Below, one piece after another: positions 33,100 through 44,030 of a stretch of 64,000 nt of DNA (position 1 is its first letter; every line of letters begins with the position of its first letter). The stretch is taken from positions 40,255,246 to 40,319,245 of the forward strand of contig JAVGWX010000006.1 in the NCBI GenBank assembly GCA_036924085.1. The letters are read 5' to 3'. Both the position numbers and the translations under genes were made by a program. The notes below the pieces were generated by a model, which was given only the letters and a program-made list of their open reading frames with translations, was not told the DNA's origin and searched no databases. The DNA comes from Ariolimax columbianus. Lineage: Eukaryota > Mollusca > Gastropoda > Stylommatophora > Arionidae.

Positions 33100-33605
33100 C
33101 ATAACAGCTGAAGGATGTCGACCAGTTGACATTCATCGCAGAATGCAGGCAGTGTATGGTGACAAAAGTGTGTTGAAAACAGCAGTGAAGAATAATAACT
33201 TGGCAACAATGTTTAAAGAAGGACGTGAGTTAACGAAAGATCTTCCAAAACTAGGTCAGGCACATATTGTTGCATTAACTCGTGTCCTTCTTTAAACATC
33301 TTTGTCCAGTTCCTCACTGTTATCTTTGACACACTTTTGTCACAATACTCTGATTGCATTCTGCAATGAATATCAACTGGTCAACATCCTTCAGCTGTTA
33401 GAAACTGAATCACCGCTTGCTGATCTACTCTGGATGGATTCCGTATCAGACCCGACATGTTTTCAACGGTCTGCTGAGGAAACTATCAGTTGGAGGATAT
33501 TGACATTTTGCAAACTTGATGGTTGGTATGTGCTGTTTACACCAGAAGTAACGTCATCATGCTCATATGTTCACTTGTTGCAGTTTTTGTTCCGAATTCA
33601 TATGA
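33100..33605. mobile_element. Mariner-derived foldback element, copy 2 (tight hairpin)
   Basis: Forward transposase codons from GCRPVDIHRRMQAVYGDKSV (33109 on) run to about 33260. The sequence then returns on the opposite strand from 33275 (ACTCGTGTCCTTCTTTAAAC is the complement of 33210-33230), through the transposase start, to a decayed terminus near 33600. The arms are about 150 bp with a very short loop. Confidence 0.85.
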
Positions 33606-33834
33606 GCACATCTTGCAATTTACAGTGCAGAGGCACAGCAATGTATTTTACATATATTGCCAGTCCCATGCACATACTTTTATAGTCATCTCTTGCAAGG
33701 AAATAGTGGATGATTAGTAAAGCTGATAGTATAAAACAAACATACAAACACAAACTATTGTTTGAGGTAGCCGCTCGCAGTCTTAAGTAATTGTTTGACT
33801 ATGTGTATTGTTGTTCTTGATGTGGTTGGTCCCT

Positions 33835-34265
33835 TCTTAGCCAGTCTGAAAGAGGCTTGGTTGAATAGATGGGAAATGGAAATACTGGAAGAGAAATTTA
33901 CGAACATATGGACATCCCAAATCCTAAAGTCAACATCAACCTCCTGAAAAGGAGAGATCAAACCACCATATTATGATTTCGCACTCAACACATACAACTT
34001 AACAGTTACTTGAACACAATACAATCAGAACATACTCCAGAGTGCTGGTGTGCACACATCCCTATGAAACAGTTGAGCACCATGTTTTTTAATGTCCAGT
34101 GCTTGCAGGTGTTAGGAAAGAGCTTCTTCCTCTGAGGCAAGACAAATGGAACACTTTGTACAGAGCTAAACAACGGCTCACAAATACTTGCAGATACCAC
34201 TATATGACATTGGGCCAAAGGGTAGGCGTTCACAGGCTGCTTGAACAATAACCAACCAACCAACA
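33835..34265 (+). mobile_element. LINE-B 3' part, decayed
   Basis: Colinear with pieces two and three of the copy at 30040-31960: GREIYEHMDIPNPKVNINLL, KRRDQTTI, then the C-terminal Cys-containing part, all with stops. Ends near AACCAACCAACC. Confidence 0.7.
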
Positions 34266-34319
34266 AGCCAGATAGCCGCTCCTATTCTACCATTGGCTGT
34301 AGACATCGTCTTTCCTTCC

Positions 34320-34640
34320 TCTTGCAGCTTGTTGTTGTTGTTGTTGCTAATGTCACTCATTCTTGAGTTATGTAGACTTTCTTTGGAGGTGGGGTCCAGT
34401 GGTTCTCTTAACATCCTGAGGGGTACATGCGAAAGTGAACTGTGGTCCTGGCGCTGTAGTGCAAAGCAAGGCTCCACAGTTAGCTCACCACTATAGTGAT
34501 CGCAGATTCAATCCCCCCATCATTAGCCAGACTGCCATGAAAAAGCCTTTTTCCATAAAGAAATGCTTGGAAGTGAGGTGGAGTCTTGATCAGTACGTTT
34601 CATGTGACACTGACTAACGTAACCTGATCAGTATGTTTTG
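34320..34640 (+). mobile_element. SINE-3 copy
   Basis: Starts in TTGTTGTTGTTGTTGC. It contains CTGTAGTGCAAAGCAAGGCT, CACTATAGTGATCGCAGATT with CAATCCCC, GACTGCCATGAAAAAGCC, and ends TTGACTAACCAAACTTTAG. The most complete copy in the window. Confidence 0.65.
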
Positions 34641-34894
34641 ACTAACCAAACTTTAGTTTTTTTCTTTTTTTTCTTATAGTTTATCATTTCTCCAGGATGG
34701 AATAAATGAAGGCCATAATTCTCACGGTGGTAATTCCTCTGTGAGAATCGGAAAACTCAAACTTCAGACTTAAAACCACTTGCTCACTCACAGGTAAGCT
34801 GTAAAAAGCCAAAGGTTAAGAATACTCAACTAAAAAAAACTAAATTAAGACTTGCAGAAAACGAATGCACCAGACTGAGAATATAGTATTTCAA

Positions 34895-35125
34895 TAATGA
34901 TACAGTAGCCCATATATGATACAGTAGCTCATATATGATACAGTAGCACATATATGATACAGTAGCCCATATATAATACAGTTGCCCATATATGAAACAG
35001 TAGTCCCTATATGATACAGTTGTCCATATATGATTCAGTGGCCCATATATGATACAGTAACCCATATATGATACAGTAACCCATATATGATACAGTAACC
35101 CATATATGATACAGTAACCCATATA
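34895..35125. repeat. 19-bp minisatellite, about 12 copies
   Basis: Unit CATATATGATACAGTAGCC with variants. It cycles through the three frames of the minus strand without stops, giving a spurious Tyr-rich ORF. Confidence 0.9.
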
Positions 35126-35134
35126 TTACACACA

Positions 35135-35580
35135 CATTTATTAGCATGACTATTGCAGCAATGGTATATGGATTTGAGGTTTGGAGTCAATGCAAATCGG
35201 ACGCAGAGAAGCTCTGTGCTACTGAAAGAGCAATGGTGTGAAGTCTTAAATATCTCCTTGAGAGACCACATTTGAAATGCCGATATCACCACCCAAACAG
35301 AGTTTCAAAATTGTTGTCAAATCTGCATCAATACAAGCAGACAGATCTGCGGGCCATGTGGTCTGCATGAGTGATGATGATAGATGGACGAGAAGGGTGT
35401 CTTTCTGGTGGCCATACAGCTACAAGTGTCTGCATGTCCGCCCACCAATGAGATGAAGAGATGATTTGCAACACGCCCTTGGACCATCATGGTACCCCAG
35501 GGTGTAGAACAGACATGGATTCAAGCAGCATCTGGTTATCTGGCATCAGGCAACATTTGCTTGATTTAATACCAGGATTC
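35135..35580 (+). mobile_element. LINE-F (RTE/BovB-like) C-terminal part
   Basis: The plus strand reads MTIAAMVYGFEVWSQCKSDA, then decayed equivalents of the downstream motifs, including RPPMRWRDDL-like and LGPSWYPR-like codons and the 3' end found at 593-640. SINE-1 is inserted at its end. Confidence 0.65.
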
Positions 35581-35921
35581 GGGATCAAGCTGCAGTGGTC
35601 AGCGACCCATAGCTGACTGCTAGCATCAGGGCCAGCGAATCATAGCTGCCAAGACCCTTCTACACCTCCACGCGGTGATCCTGGATAACAGGCTGCAGAA
35701 GGGCAGACTGGCTAGGGAGAAGGGATCGAAGAGGGAATGCTAACCAGGTACTCAAGAAATGCTTGCTGAAGTCGGATGTGTTGGACCGAAAGGTGCAAAT
35801 ATCCAGCCAAGCTGTAAACTACGACACAACGCATTCCGTTCTCTGGACTATACTCTGCTACTTAAACCCTTTCAGGATTTGGTAGTGGGAGATTGAGAAC
35901 GAACGAAGAAGAAGAAGAATC
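35581..35921 (+). mobile_element. SINE-1, long form, with target duplication
   Basis: A perfect 9-bp duplication CCAGGATTC (35572-35580 and 35922-35930) flanks it. Head GGGATCAAG (with a small gap) and AGCTGCAGTGGTCAGCGACC, middle GGATCGAAGAGGGAATGC, 3' end GAACGAAGAAGAAGAAGAA. About 341 bp. Confidence 0.9.
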
Positions 35922-35999
35922 CCAGGATTCAAGTAAGTCCATAGTCACAAAGATGCCAGTCAAACTGTTACCTGTGACACATCATATCTCCAAGACACT

Positions 36000-36052
36000 G
36001 GTTGTATAAAGACTCTGCAGAGTCTTCTAAACCAGTATAAAGATGTTAAGTT
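36000..36052 (+). mobile_element. LINE-C 3' terminal fragment
   Basis: GGTTGTATAAAGACTCTGCA, then CTTCTAAACCAGTATAAAG and a short TTAAG tail. Ends 44 bp short of RUFY exon 2. Confidence 0.75.
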
Positions 36053-36095
36053 AAGTATATCTTACACTTGAAAAGAAAAAAGGAGATATACTTAC

Positions 36096-36266
36096 GTCTG
36101 AGACCATGTCTAAGCACATGCTCTAAGACGACAAAAAACTGCTGCAAGGGAATGTAGTCATCGTCCAGCATCCGTCCATGTGCCAGAGATGAATCAATGA
36201 GCTCTTTGATCAGCAGTTTAGAAATATTCAACAGGTTGGCTCGCTCTATCAACTTGGGATCTCTTC
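36096..36266 (-). CDS. RUFY: RUFY coding exon 2 (RUN domain start)
   Basis: Residues 46-103. It carries the first RUN-domain helices: [18 protein letters not shown] and then [16 protein letters not shown], a hallmark RUFY segment. The acceptor follows TTTCAG, and two bases complete the glycine codon begun in exon 1. The donor is GTAAGT and the exon ends in phase 1. The methionine inside this exon is not the start, because coding sequence continues upstream through exon 1. Confidence 0.95.
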
Positions 36267-36329
36267 CTGAAATGAGAAATAATAGAAGAGAGTGAGTTAA
36301 TTAGGGTTACCATCCTTTGTTTCCTTTCA

Positions 36330-36875
36330 AGTATCTATTGTTATTATAGATTCAGCCACCCAAAAAAGCAGATCATCCTATGGTGGATTCTAACCGCTGT
36401 AGGACCCTTAGATACGATAAGGCAGATGAGTTAGCAAAAGCTGGAAGTGGCGGCACACAGACTCGTGATCAACAGAGCTATAAAGAAGCAAACACACTCA
36501 TCAAACAATCCGTGAGGACAGAATGGAGACATCAGCACAATGAATACAAGCCAGAAAATGACAGCATAGACAAACTTGACAGATAAAGATCTTCAGACTC
36601 AGAACAAAACATTGCAGACTCAACACCCACTTTCACAGAATGAGTTTTAAAGACACTGCTGCAAGCGATTGTGGAGTCTCCAAGTAAATACTAGAACATA
36701 TCCTGCAGGACTGCCCCACTTATGCAGACTGAAGAGAAGCAATCTGGCCTGCGGAAGTGACGATGTTCAAAAAGCTGTGTGGGACCGGCAAAGACCTGAA
36801 ATGCACAGTCTCCTCTGTGAACCTAAGCACCGGGCTAGAAGCATAGGATCAGTTGATCGAAGGAGAAGAAGGATC
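36330..36875 (+). mobile_element. I-like LINE, RNase H and C-terminus, decayed
   Basis: Pieces include RYDKADELAKAGSGG (RNase H third-Asp block, ADxLAxxG), FRLRTKHCRLNTHF and EHILQDCPTYAD (C-terminal Cys/His region). Frames are broken. Related to LINE-A but diverged. Confidence 0.65.
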
Positions 36876-36884
36876 CAGTCACAC

Positions 36885-37120
36885 TCAGGCCCTCAACCTT
36901 CCACCCAATGCCAAGTAATGGTATCTGCACGTCTTTGTTAGTTGCTGTTTAGTTCCCTATCCAGTGTTATATTTTTTTAGAGGAAGATGCATCTTTCTAA
37001 CACTGTTCGTGTGTTTTGTTGTTGGATTCTGTCCAGGTGATTGCTAAGTGGGTTCATAGTATGCAAATGTTCTGATCCTTCCTTGTGATGGGATTGATAC
37101 TGCCCTGGGATTATGGCTTG
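36885..37120 (-). mobile_element. LINE-B 3' end fragment
   Basis: The reverse complement reads HTMNPLSNHLDRIQQQ, parallel to LNNHQNRIQPQ in the 5795-6210 copy, with the 3' terminal block GGTATCTGCACG at 36918. Stops present. Confidence 0.55.
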
Positions 37121-37559
37121 CCGTGTGTGTATAGACCCCTCTTTGTGTTTCCTTTTGAGCATAAGTAAAGGTACAGAGTTTAATTCTTTGTCTCTACATG
37201 CTTCAGTCCACCCAGCTGCAAATAAGTACATCATAACGCAAGACAGTGAAGATGGAAACCGGTCAGCAAACATCACAAACAGCAGTGTTTGGTGTAGAAG
37301 GCCAACTTTACCTATAATTTTGTATTTATTTACAAAGGCAGACATTTTCTGATTTTCCTACTAAAAAGTAGAACAAAAGAATAACACAGTACAAAAGGGA
37401 GGAGAAAATTGAAGAGTCATGATTAGAAAAATGTAATGTATTAATGAATGGACTCATAAAAGAACAAATGTAAATATGTTTTATAAATTGAAAAATTAAA
37501 TATATTTCCTTTTAATCACAATTTTTTTTTAGCTGTCTGCTACAGCAAATGTGTAAGAC

Positions 37560-37843
37560 ACTCCCATCTCAAGACAGCAAGTGAAAGCATGAAACGATGG
37601 GCACTTGAAACTCTCACGTTTGAATCAGCCCCTTGTCTCATATACACAGACGGATCAGCAATGATATATATGAGAAGTGGAGAACGAAGCATTAACACTC
37701 AATTTAAAAAATGGATAAGAAATTAAAATCTCGCTGGCTGCTGGAAAATTCTCAAACATCTTCAGAGCTGAGGCTGAGACACTAAGAATAGCTGCAATAG
37801 CTAACGTGGAAAACACAGATGTTACATCATTTGATATGTCCGA
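37560..37843 (+). mobile_element. RNase H fragment of an I-like LINE
   Basis: The plus strand reads CLIYTDGSAM (first catalytic Asp) and AAGKFSNIFRAEAETLRIAA (Glu block) in two frames. It ends where the SINE-1 begins. Confidence 0.65.
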
Positions 37844-37844
37844 G

Positions 37845-38175
37845 ATCAAGATACTGAGCAGTGCATGAGCTGTAGTGGTCAGCGACTCAAAACTGACTGC
37901 TAGCATCAGGGCCTGCAACCCAGAGCTGCCGAGGCTCTTCACCTCCACGTGCTGATCCTGGATAAAAGGCTGCAACAGGGCAGACTGGCTAAGGAGATGA
38001 GAAAAGGCTAGTCTGGTACCCAAAAATGCCATGATAAAGTCGGATGTGTCGGACCGAAAGGTGCAAATCTTGCAATCAAGCTGTAAACTATGAGATACCA
38101 CTTTTCATCCTCTGGACTACATCCTGCTACTTGCAAAGCCCTTTTCAGAGCTTGGCAACGGGAGTTTTGATATGT
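37845..38175 (+). mobile_element. SINE-1, long form
   Basis: Head GAGATCAAGATACTGAGCAG, middle AAGTCGGATGTGTCGGACCG, and the end near GGCAACGGGAGTTTTGATA, where the (GAA)n tail has been lost. Confidence 0.85.
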
Positions 38176-38439
38176 TTAGGATTTTAAACACAATATGAGG
38201 ATGCAAATGCTAATGTCAGGGTCAGGCAAAATGTACTGATCAAGACCCCAAATCATGTACCTTGAAACAGATTGTGTTATTACAGCCTGGTCAACAAGAT
38301 TGGTATCAACATATTGATTCCCATAGTGATGAGTCTATTGAGAAGCCTTGCATTTCACTACAGCAAGAAGGACAGAGGACCAACTTCTTCAGTATGTGCC
38401 AGGATGTAAAAAGTTCCACAGCAAATCTGTTACCACAGA

Positions 38440-39335
38440 CAATTCGCCAAGAGTAACAAACTCGGTAATATGATCAGAATGCATACTTCAACTCAAATGT
38501 GAAGTTGGTCCCTTTATATACAGCGCAAACATGGTGAAACATTGACTCTTTTTCTCGCCTGTTCCATTACATAGGTTGTCGTAAAGTCACCACACCTCAG
38601 TACATCACGGACTGTCCGTTGCCATTGCACTCTATCCATTGCATGTGTTACGGTTCCAAATAATGTTACACCTGTCCATTTGTAAATATCATCTGTCAAG
38701 CGCATCTTAGGGTGATCTTTCCTTCTTTTTCAAGAAACTGCACTTCAGAGTATCACATTTGGCAAACCATGAGAACATATCACATGGCTCCACCAGCAGA
38801 GCTTTTGTGGTTTAACAATTGAAAGGGGGTTCAGATACAGTCCGACAGATTGTCGGACAGTATTGTGCAAAACGGAATTCATGACGTGATCTCTAAATCA
38901 TATTCCAAGGATCTTTCTGAAACACCTCATCTCCATGACCTGGATTTTCCACTCCAATACCGCATTTAATCTCCATGTTTGACCAAACTCAATATTCAGA
39001 GATTACAAGACTTTTATCAATAAATCTCTGAGAAAGATTCTGGGTCTGCAGTGGTTCGGCCAGGTGATAAATGAAAGCTTATGTAAAAGAGAACAGAAAA
39101 AAAAGTCAGGTGGAACACAAAATTTTAGGAAGAAGGTAACGCTTGATAGGTCCCACAGTGTAAAAGCCTTAAACCAGTGCCACTGCTGGGCAATCGCCGC
39201 CATGAAACACACTGGGAAATAATGGCAAAAGAAGGCCAAAGGACACATGGAGAACAGACTTAAGGCTGACACAAGAAAATATGGAAGCTGGAATGAACAG
39301 GAAAAAAAGCACAGTACCAGCCTGCGTGAATAGGG
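38440..39335 (+). mobile_element. LINE-E RT C-terminal part, split
   Basis: 38440-38545 matches 23420-23490, and 38975-39335 matches 23495-23890, ending in AATGCACCCC just before the 49-bp array. Between them, 38546-38970 is foreign. Its minus strand reads LTDDIYKWTGVTLFGTVTHA, then DRVQWQRTVRDVLR, the C-end of another RTE-like ORF. Confidence 0.7.
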
Positions 39336-39795
39336 TCAATGCACCCCAAGATGATAAGGGTGAAGAGAGAGGGTTGGTTGATGGTCTATGTACCCCAAGG
39401 TGATAAGGGTGAAGAGAGAGGGTTGGTTGATGGTCTATGTACCCCAAGGTGATAAGGGTGAAGAGAGAGGGTTGGTTGATGGTCTATGTACCCCAAGATG
39501 ATAAGGGTGAAGAGAGAGGGTTGGTTGATGGTCTATGCACCCCAAGGTGATAAGGGTGAAGAGAAAGGGTTGGCTGATGATCTATTCACCCCAAGATGAT
39601 AAGAACAAAGAGAAAAGGTTGGTTGATGGTCTATGCACCCAAGATGACAAGAGTGAAGAGAGAGAGGGTTGGTTGATGGTCTACGTACCTCAAGGGGATA
39701 AAAGTGAAGTGAGAGGGTTGGTTGATGGTCTATGTACCTCAAGGTGATAAGGATGAAAAAAGAGGGTTGGTTGATGGTCTACATACCTCTATGCA
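39336..39795. repeat. 49-bp minisatellite, about 9 copies, derived from LINE-E 3' coding end
   Basis: Unit GATAAGGGTGAAGAGAGAGG + GTTGGTTGATGGTCTATGTA + CCCCAAGGT. The unit encodes LVDGLCTP-type codons, identical in sense to the end of LINE-E (ELVDGLCTPRR at 23870). It starts exactly where a LINE-E copy ends. It lies about 110 bp from RUFY exon 1, within intron 1. Confidence 0.9.
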
Positions 39796-39907
39796 CCTTT
39801 AGGCAATAAATGGCAAAGAAACTGGAAAACTCAAGTGTTAATAGCTTTGTAAAAAAACAACACAATGCAATGTTTTAGGCCCTTGTATGGACTTTTCAAC
39901 ATCGTAC

Positions 39908-40043
39908 CATCAGAATCATCGTCCGGCTCCCCCATGGTAACTTCCTCCATCTCAAGGTGGACATCTGCCAGCTCCTTCAGACACAACCAGTCTCCATCAA
40001 CAGATACACGAAAGTTACACAAGTAAATTGTCTCCTCTGCCAT
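39908..40043 (-). CDS. RUFY: RUFY coding exon 1 (start codon)
   Basis: Encodes residues 1-45 plus the first base of codon 46, starting MAEETIYLCNFRVS, which resembles the N-terminus of vertebrate RUFY3. An acidic stretch (EEVTMGEPDDDSD) follows. The ATG is at 40043-40041 with G at -3 and G at +4, a strong Kozak context. An in-frame TGA sits two codons upstream, so this is the first possible start in this reading frame. The donor reads GTACGA and the exon ends in phase 1. The next exon supplies two bases to complete a glycine codon. Non-coding exons further right cannot be excluded. Confidence 0.92.
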
Positions 40044-40359
40044 GGCTCAGTGTCTCTTCTCCAGTTGCAGATACTGATTTACAAATTACAGTTCTTTTCC
40101 GCAAGCAATAAATAGTTGATTTATAATCTTTTCTTTTAACTACAAATGGAGATTCACTGTTAATTCTCTAGACAAAAACATTGAGATTTACAATGTCTTC
40201 TCTAAAAATTAAATAAGGAGACGTAATCATTTCTCAAGAACACAAAAGGAGATTTAGTGTTTTCCCTAACAACTAATAGGAAAGTCAATCTTTTTGCCTA
40301 ACAACAATAGGTGATTTACAATCTTTTCTCACAGGATTGTACAGTTTTTTTTCCCCTAA

Positions 40360-41285
40360 CAACTAATAGAAGATTTACAATAATCCTCTATGATGAAAAC
40401 CAACAATAAATTGAAAATCAACCTCTATCATGAAAATCAACAATAAACTGAAAATCAACCTATAACATGAAAATCAACAATAAACAGAAAATCATCCTCT
40501 ATGATGAAAATCAACAATAAACAGAAAATCATCCTTTCTAGTCAAAACAGAAATAAACAGAAAACCATCTTTTGAAAATCTACAGTAAACAGAAAATCAT
40601 CCTCTCTGATGAAATTTAACATATAGAACATTATCATCTCAGATGAAAATCTACAATAAACAGAGCATCATGTTCTATATTCATTTTTTTACAATAAGCA
40701 GAGCTTCCTGTTCTATGTTGATGTTCTACACTAAATAGAGCATCATGCTCTATGTTGATGTTCTACAATAAACAGAACATCATGTTCTATGTTGATGTTC
40801 TACAGTAAACAGAGTATCATGTTCTCTGATGATGTTTTACAATAAACAGAGCATCATGTTCTCTGATGATGTTCTACAATAAACAGACCATAGTGTTCTA
40901 TATTGATGTTCTACAATAATTAAACAGAACATCATTTTCTCAGATGAAGATCTAAAACAAATAGAACGTTGTGTTCTCTAGTGAAAATCCACAACAAACA
41001 GAACATTGTGTTCTCTAAAGAAAATCTACAACAAACATAACACTGTGTTCTCTTATAAAAATGTACAACAAATGGAACATCCCCTTCTCTTATCAAACAT
41101 CTACAACAAATGGAACATTGTATTCAGTGGTGAAAATCTAAAAGAAACAGAACATCCGTGTTCTTTGATGAAAACTACAGTGAATTCAACATTATCATTG
41201 TAGATGAGAATCTACAACATAGAGAACATGATGTTCTCTTGAGAAAATCAACAATAAACAGAAGGACAGTCTGTGATGAATATCT
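40360..41285. repeat. Degenerate minisatellite upstream of the RUFY start
   Basis: Units of about 35-40 bp built on CTACAATAAACAGAACATCA and TGTTCTATGTTGATGTT, heavily diverged over 0.9 kb. It begins 320 bp upstream of the start codon, so it lies in the 5' UTR, a first intron or the promoter flank. Confidence 0.75.
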
Positions 41286-42480
41286 ACAAAATTTCTAAAG
41301 ATAACGAAACTCCTACCCAAAAGTTACCTGAACGAAGGCCAGAAGGAGGCGGCTCCTTCGTCATGCAAAGACACAATAAGACAATCGTCGCTTTGTCTGA
41401 ACCTTCTATTGCAAGTTTATACACAAACGAACGTTTACTCCGTTATGGGTAGAAGAGGAGCAAGTAGAGAGATACAAATGCAGCCAAAAAGCAGAGCACC
41501 GCTCACTGTGATACTAACAAAATAAGACAGAAAATCGTCATCTTTGATTAGCACAGAAAAGCAATGGTTAATGAGAAGCAATGCAGCAACGCTTGCAGAT
41601 ATCCCCGTTGGTTTAACAAAAAAAAGAACCTACAAAATCAAAAAGAGACAGCATAGTTAACTTCGATACCAACAAAATAAAACATAATATCATTCATTTT
41701 GATACACACAGACACACAAAAAGCGCACAATAGGATAGGAGCGACCGTAGTCTATCTGAAATAGCTAATTAGAGACAAAAAGGCAACCCCTGGCAAATAT
41801 ACATACTACTACACAGGTAAACAAAACCAACAAAGCACCCGATACCCTAACGCTGATATTCCTCACAGAATCAACCTAAGGCTCGGTTCAGGCTTGTGAA
41901 ACCACACAACCGAAGATGTTCCAGATCGTTTTAAAAACCAAAAAACGCCGCAGAATACGTCGGTGGGAAGTACAAGCCAACGTAGAATATTTCTACATGC
42001 ACACCAGTGGTGAGCGGAACACAGCGATGTGATCTCGATAGAATGGGCAGGGAATGGGGTGTGTATTGATCTCGGTCATTCACGAGTAGAATAGACGGAT
42101 GCGAAGGTGGTTGTATCTCAAACATTATGATAATGGCAGGGTCATTTTGTCTAGGAAACGCTAAATAGGACGGGGTTAATCTTGTTCTTTTTACAAACAA
42201 GTTGGCTAGGCACCAGTAATTTGTTCTTTGTTCATAAATTTCTTTCTTTTTGTGTGATAACAGAAAAGGAATCTCACACTTCTCTGGAGGTCATCATCTT
42301 CGATAGCAACCCGTTGGAAGTATAAGAATTCCGTCTGGGAGTGTCATGGCGGGTGGGATCGATAACTGTTCAACGTGTGCTCGGCTCACGCTGGAGCGAG
42401 TGGCAGCGGAAGCGGGCAGACCAGTATCGATCTGGTTCTTGACTCAGTGTTCGCCATGGTTCCCAACTTGCGTGTTGCGA
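41286..42480. other. Low-repeat stretch upstream of RUFY, candidate 5' region
   Basis: The longest stretch here without a recognised mobile or tandem repeat, with more CpG from about 41900 (GTGTCATGGCGGGTGGGATC and similar near 42345). It could hold the promoter or a non-coding first exon of RUFY. I see no decisive TATA box, initiator or splice donor, so this is a position-based guess. Confidence 0.3.
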
Positions 42481-42730
42481 TGGACTTCCAGGCGAGTATT
42501 GATGGACTTCGAGGTTTGTTGTGGACCTCAGGGCGTGTAGCAAAGAGCTTTGAGGGCTATTGTTATGGACCACGTGACATGTAGCAATGGACTTTGAGTG
42601 CTGTTGTTATGGACCACAGGACGTGTAGCGATAGACTTTGAGGGATGTTGTTATGGACCTCAGGACGTGTAGTGATGGACTTTGAGGGCTGTTGTTATGG
42701 ACATCAATGTGTGCAGCGATGTGCATAATG
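42480..42730. repeat. 44-bp tandem repeat, about 5 copies
   Basis: Unit GACGTGTAGCGATAGACTTT + GAGGGATGTTGTTATGGACC + TCAG. Copies are diverged. Confidence 0.85.
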
Positions 42731-42889
42731 TCTTTAGTGATGGGTTTTCTTCCTCATCGTTGTCCACTTGTGTATTCGTGTATCGTATATGTGGTATTGT
42801 TTCTGGAGCTTTCTTTCAAAAGGATGTCATTTCTTATTATTCCAGTGATTACCAGATATCCAAGTTTTCATTCTTGCATAAAGAATGCC

Positions 42890-43125
42890 AGGAAATGCAG
42901 CACGGACAATGAGTTGGCTGCTTGCAACAGGGTCAGTGAAGCAGAGCGGACCAAGACCCTTTTCCGCTTCCAAGCGGCGGCCCTGAAAACAGGCTGCACT
43001 AGTGTGGCCTGGCTAAAAGAATGGGGATAGCAGTAGGGAGGTAAACCTAGCACCCAAAAATGTATCGGGCCAAAAACGTGCAGATATCGCAGCCCCGCTG
43101 TAAACGACGACACATCGTCTTTTAC
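42890..43125 (+). mobile_element. SINE-1, long form, old copy
   Basis: Recognisable by CAGGCTGCACTAGTGTGGCC, CAGATATCGCAGCCCCGCTG and AAACGACGACACATCG. The tail is missing. Diverged more than the other copies. Confidence 0.65.
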
Positions 43126-43429
43126 CGAATGAAAGCAGATGGAAAGAAGTATAAAGAACAGTTGGCCGACCTCAGACGAGGCTCAAAGATGTGAGCGTGA
43201 CATGAAGACAATGGACATGAGTCTCTGAAATTCTAGGAAGGTGAAGTTGCAGACCAATCACAGCGGAGATTTCCTCTAAAGAGAAACCTCATGGTGGTCG
43301 AAAAGATGCTCTTGCAACACGGAGACGTGAAAGAACAACACCACAAGAAGAAATACAACCACAACCCCAGTAGAATCATCCTATAGCCAGTGGTGACTAA
43401 AAGCGGCTACTAAATTGCAGAATAACATC

Positions 43430-43545
43430 TTCTTCTTCTTCTTCTTTGCGTTTGACTTTTTTTCTCTATTCCCCAAGGCGGTGTGCGTTGCACTGTGGTT
43501 TTTATTTTGCGTCTGTTGTCCCAGTGCATCCGACTTCAGCATGGC
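43430..43545 (-). mobile_element. SINE-4 body fragment
   Basis: Matches 2300-2410 (TATTCCCCAAGGCGGTGTGC, GTTTTTATTTTGCGTCTGT, CATCCGACTTCAGCATG), preceded by CTT repeats. The head is missing. Confidence 0.75.
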
Positions 43546-43679
43546 AGTATAATATATCAATAGGGTATTGCTTAATGAGCTTTTATTCAAACTAACAAGG
43601 ATACAAGTAACTTAGTATGTTGCAAAATCAAACAAGTAGGGTCAAGTATATTTTAAATTTCTCAGAATTCGGTAAATGG

Positions 43680-44030
43680 GGATCAAGATGCTGAGCATTG
43701 CTTGAACTGCAGCGGCCAGCGACCCATAGCTGACTGCCAGCGTTAGGGCCAGCAAACCAGAACTGGCAGGATCCTTCTACACCTCCGCACGATGATCCTA
43801 GATAACAGGCTGCAACAGAGCAGACTGGTTAAGGAGAAGGGATCGGAGAGGGAAGACTAAACCGATACTCAAATATACCTGCTGACATCGGATGTGTAGG
43901 ATCGAACGATGCAAATATTGCAGTCAGGCTCTAAACTACGATACATCTTATTCCGTTCTCAGACAACATCCTGCTACTTGCAAAGCCCTGTTCGGGGTTT
44001 AGTAGCTGGAGATTGAGAAGGAACGAAGAA
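43680..44030 (+). mobile_element. SINE-1, long form
   Basis: Head GATCAAGATGCTGAGCATTG to tail GAACGAAGAAGAA, colinear over its length with 45845-46206. Confidence 0.9.

Larger units (their letters stand above)
1557..40043 (-). other. RUFY: RUFY-family gene, 5' ten coding exons (partial)
   Basis: Span of a RUN and FYVE domain-containing protein gene read right to left. Ten exons (136, 171, 118, 105, 124, 68, 75, 172, 117 and 168 nt) sum to 1254 nt, or 418 codons, with no stop. Every junction has GT donors and AG acceptors on the minus strand, and split codons match across introns. Residues 1-46 are a short N-terminal segment like vertebrate RUFY3. About residues 50-235 are the RUN domain. 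Residues 245-418 are heptad-like coiled coil. RUFY proteins are cytosolic or endosomal effectors of small GTPases (Rab, Rap and Arl families) in endosome, lysosome and neurite traffic; that role is family knowledge. The rest of the coil and any C-terminal FYVE finger would lie left of position 1. Introns are 0.7-6.7 kb and packed with transposons. Vertebrate RUFY1, RUFY2 and RUFY3 are all similar here, so I do not choose one. Confidence 0.93.
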
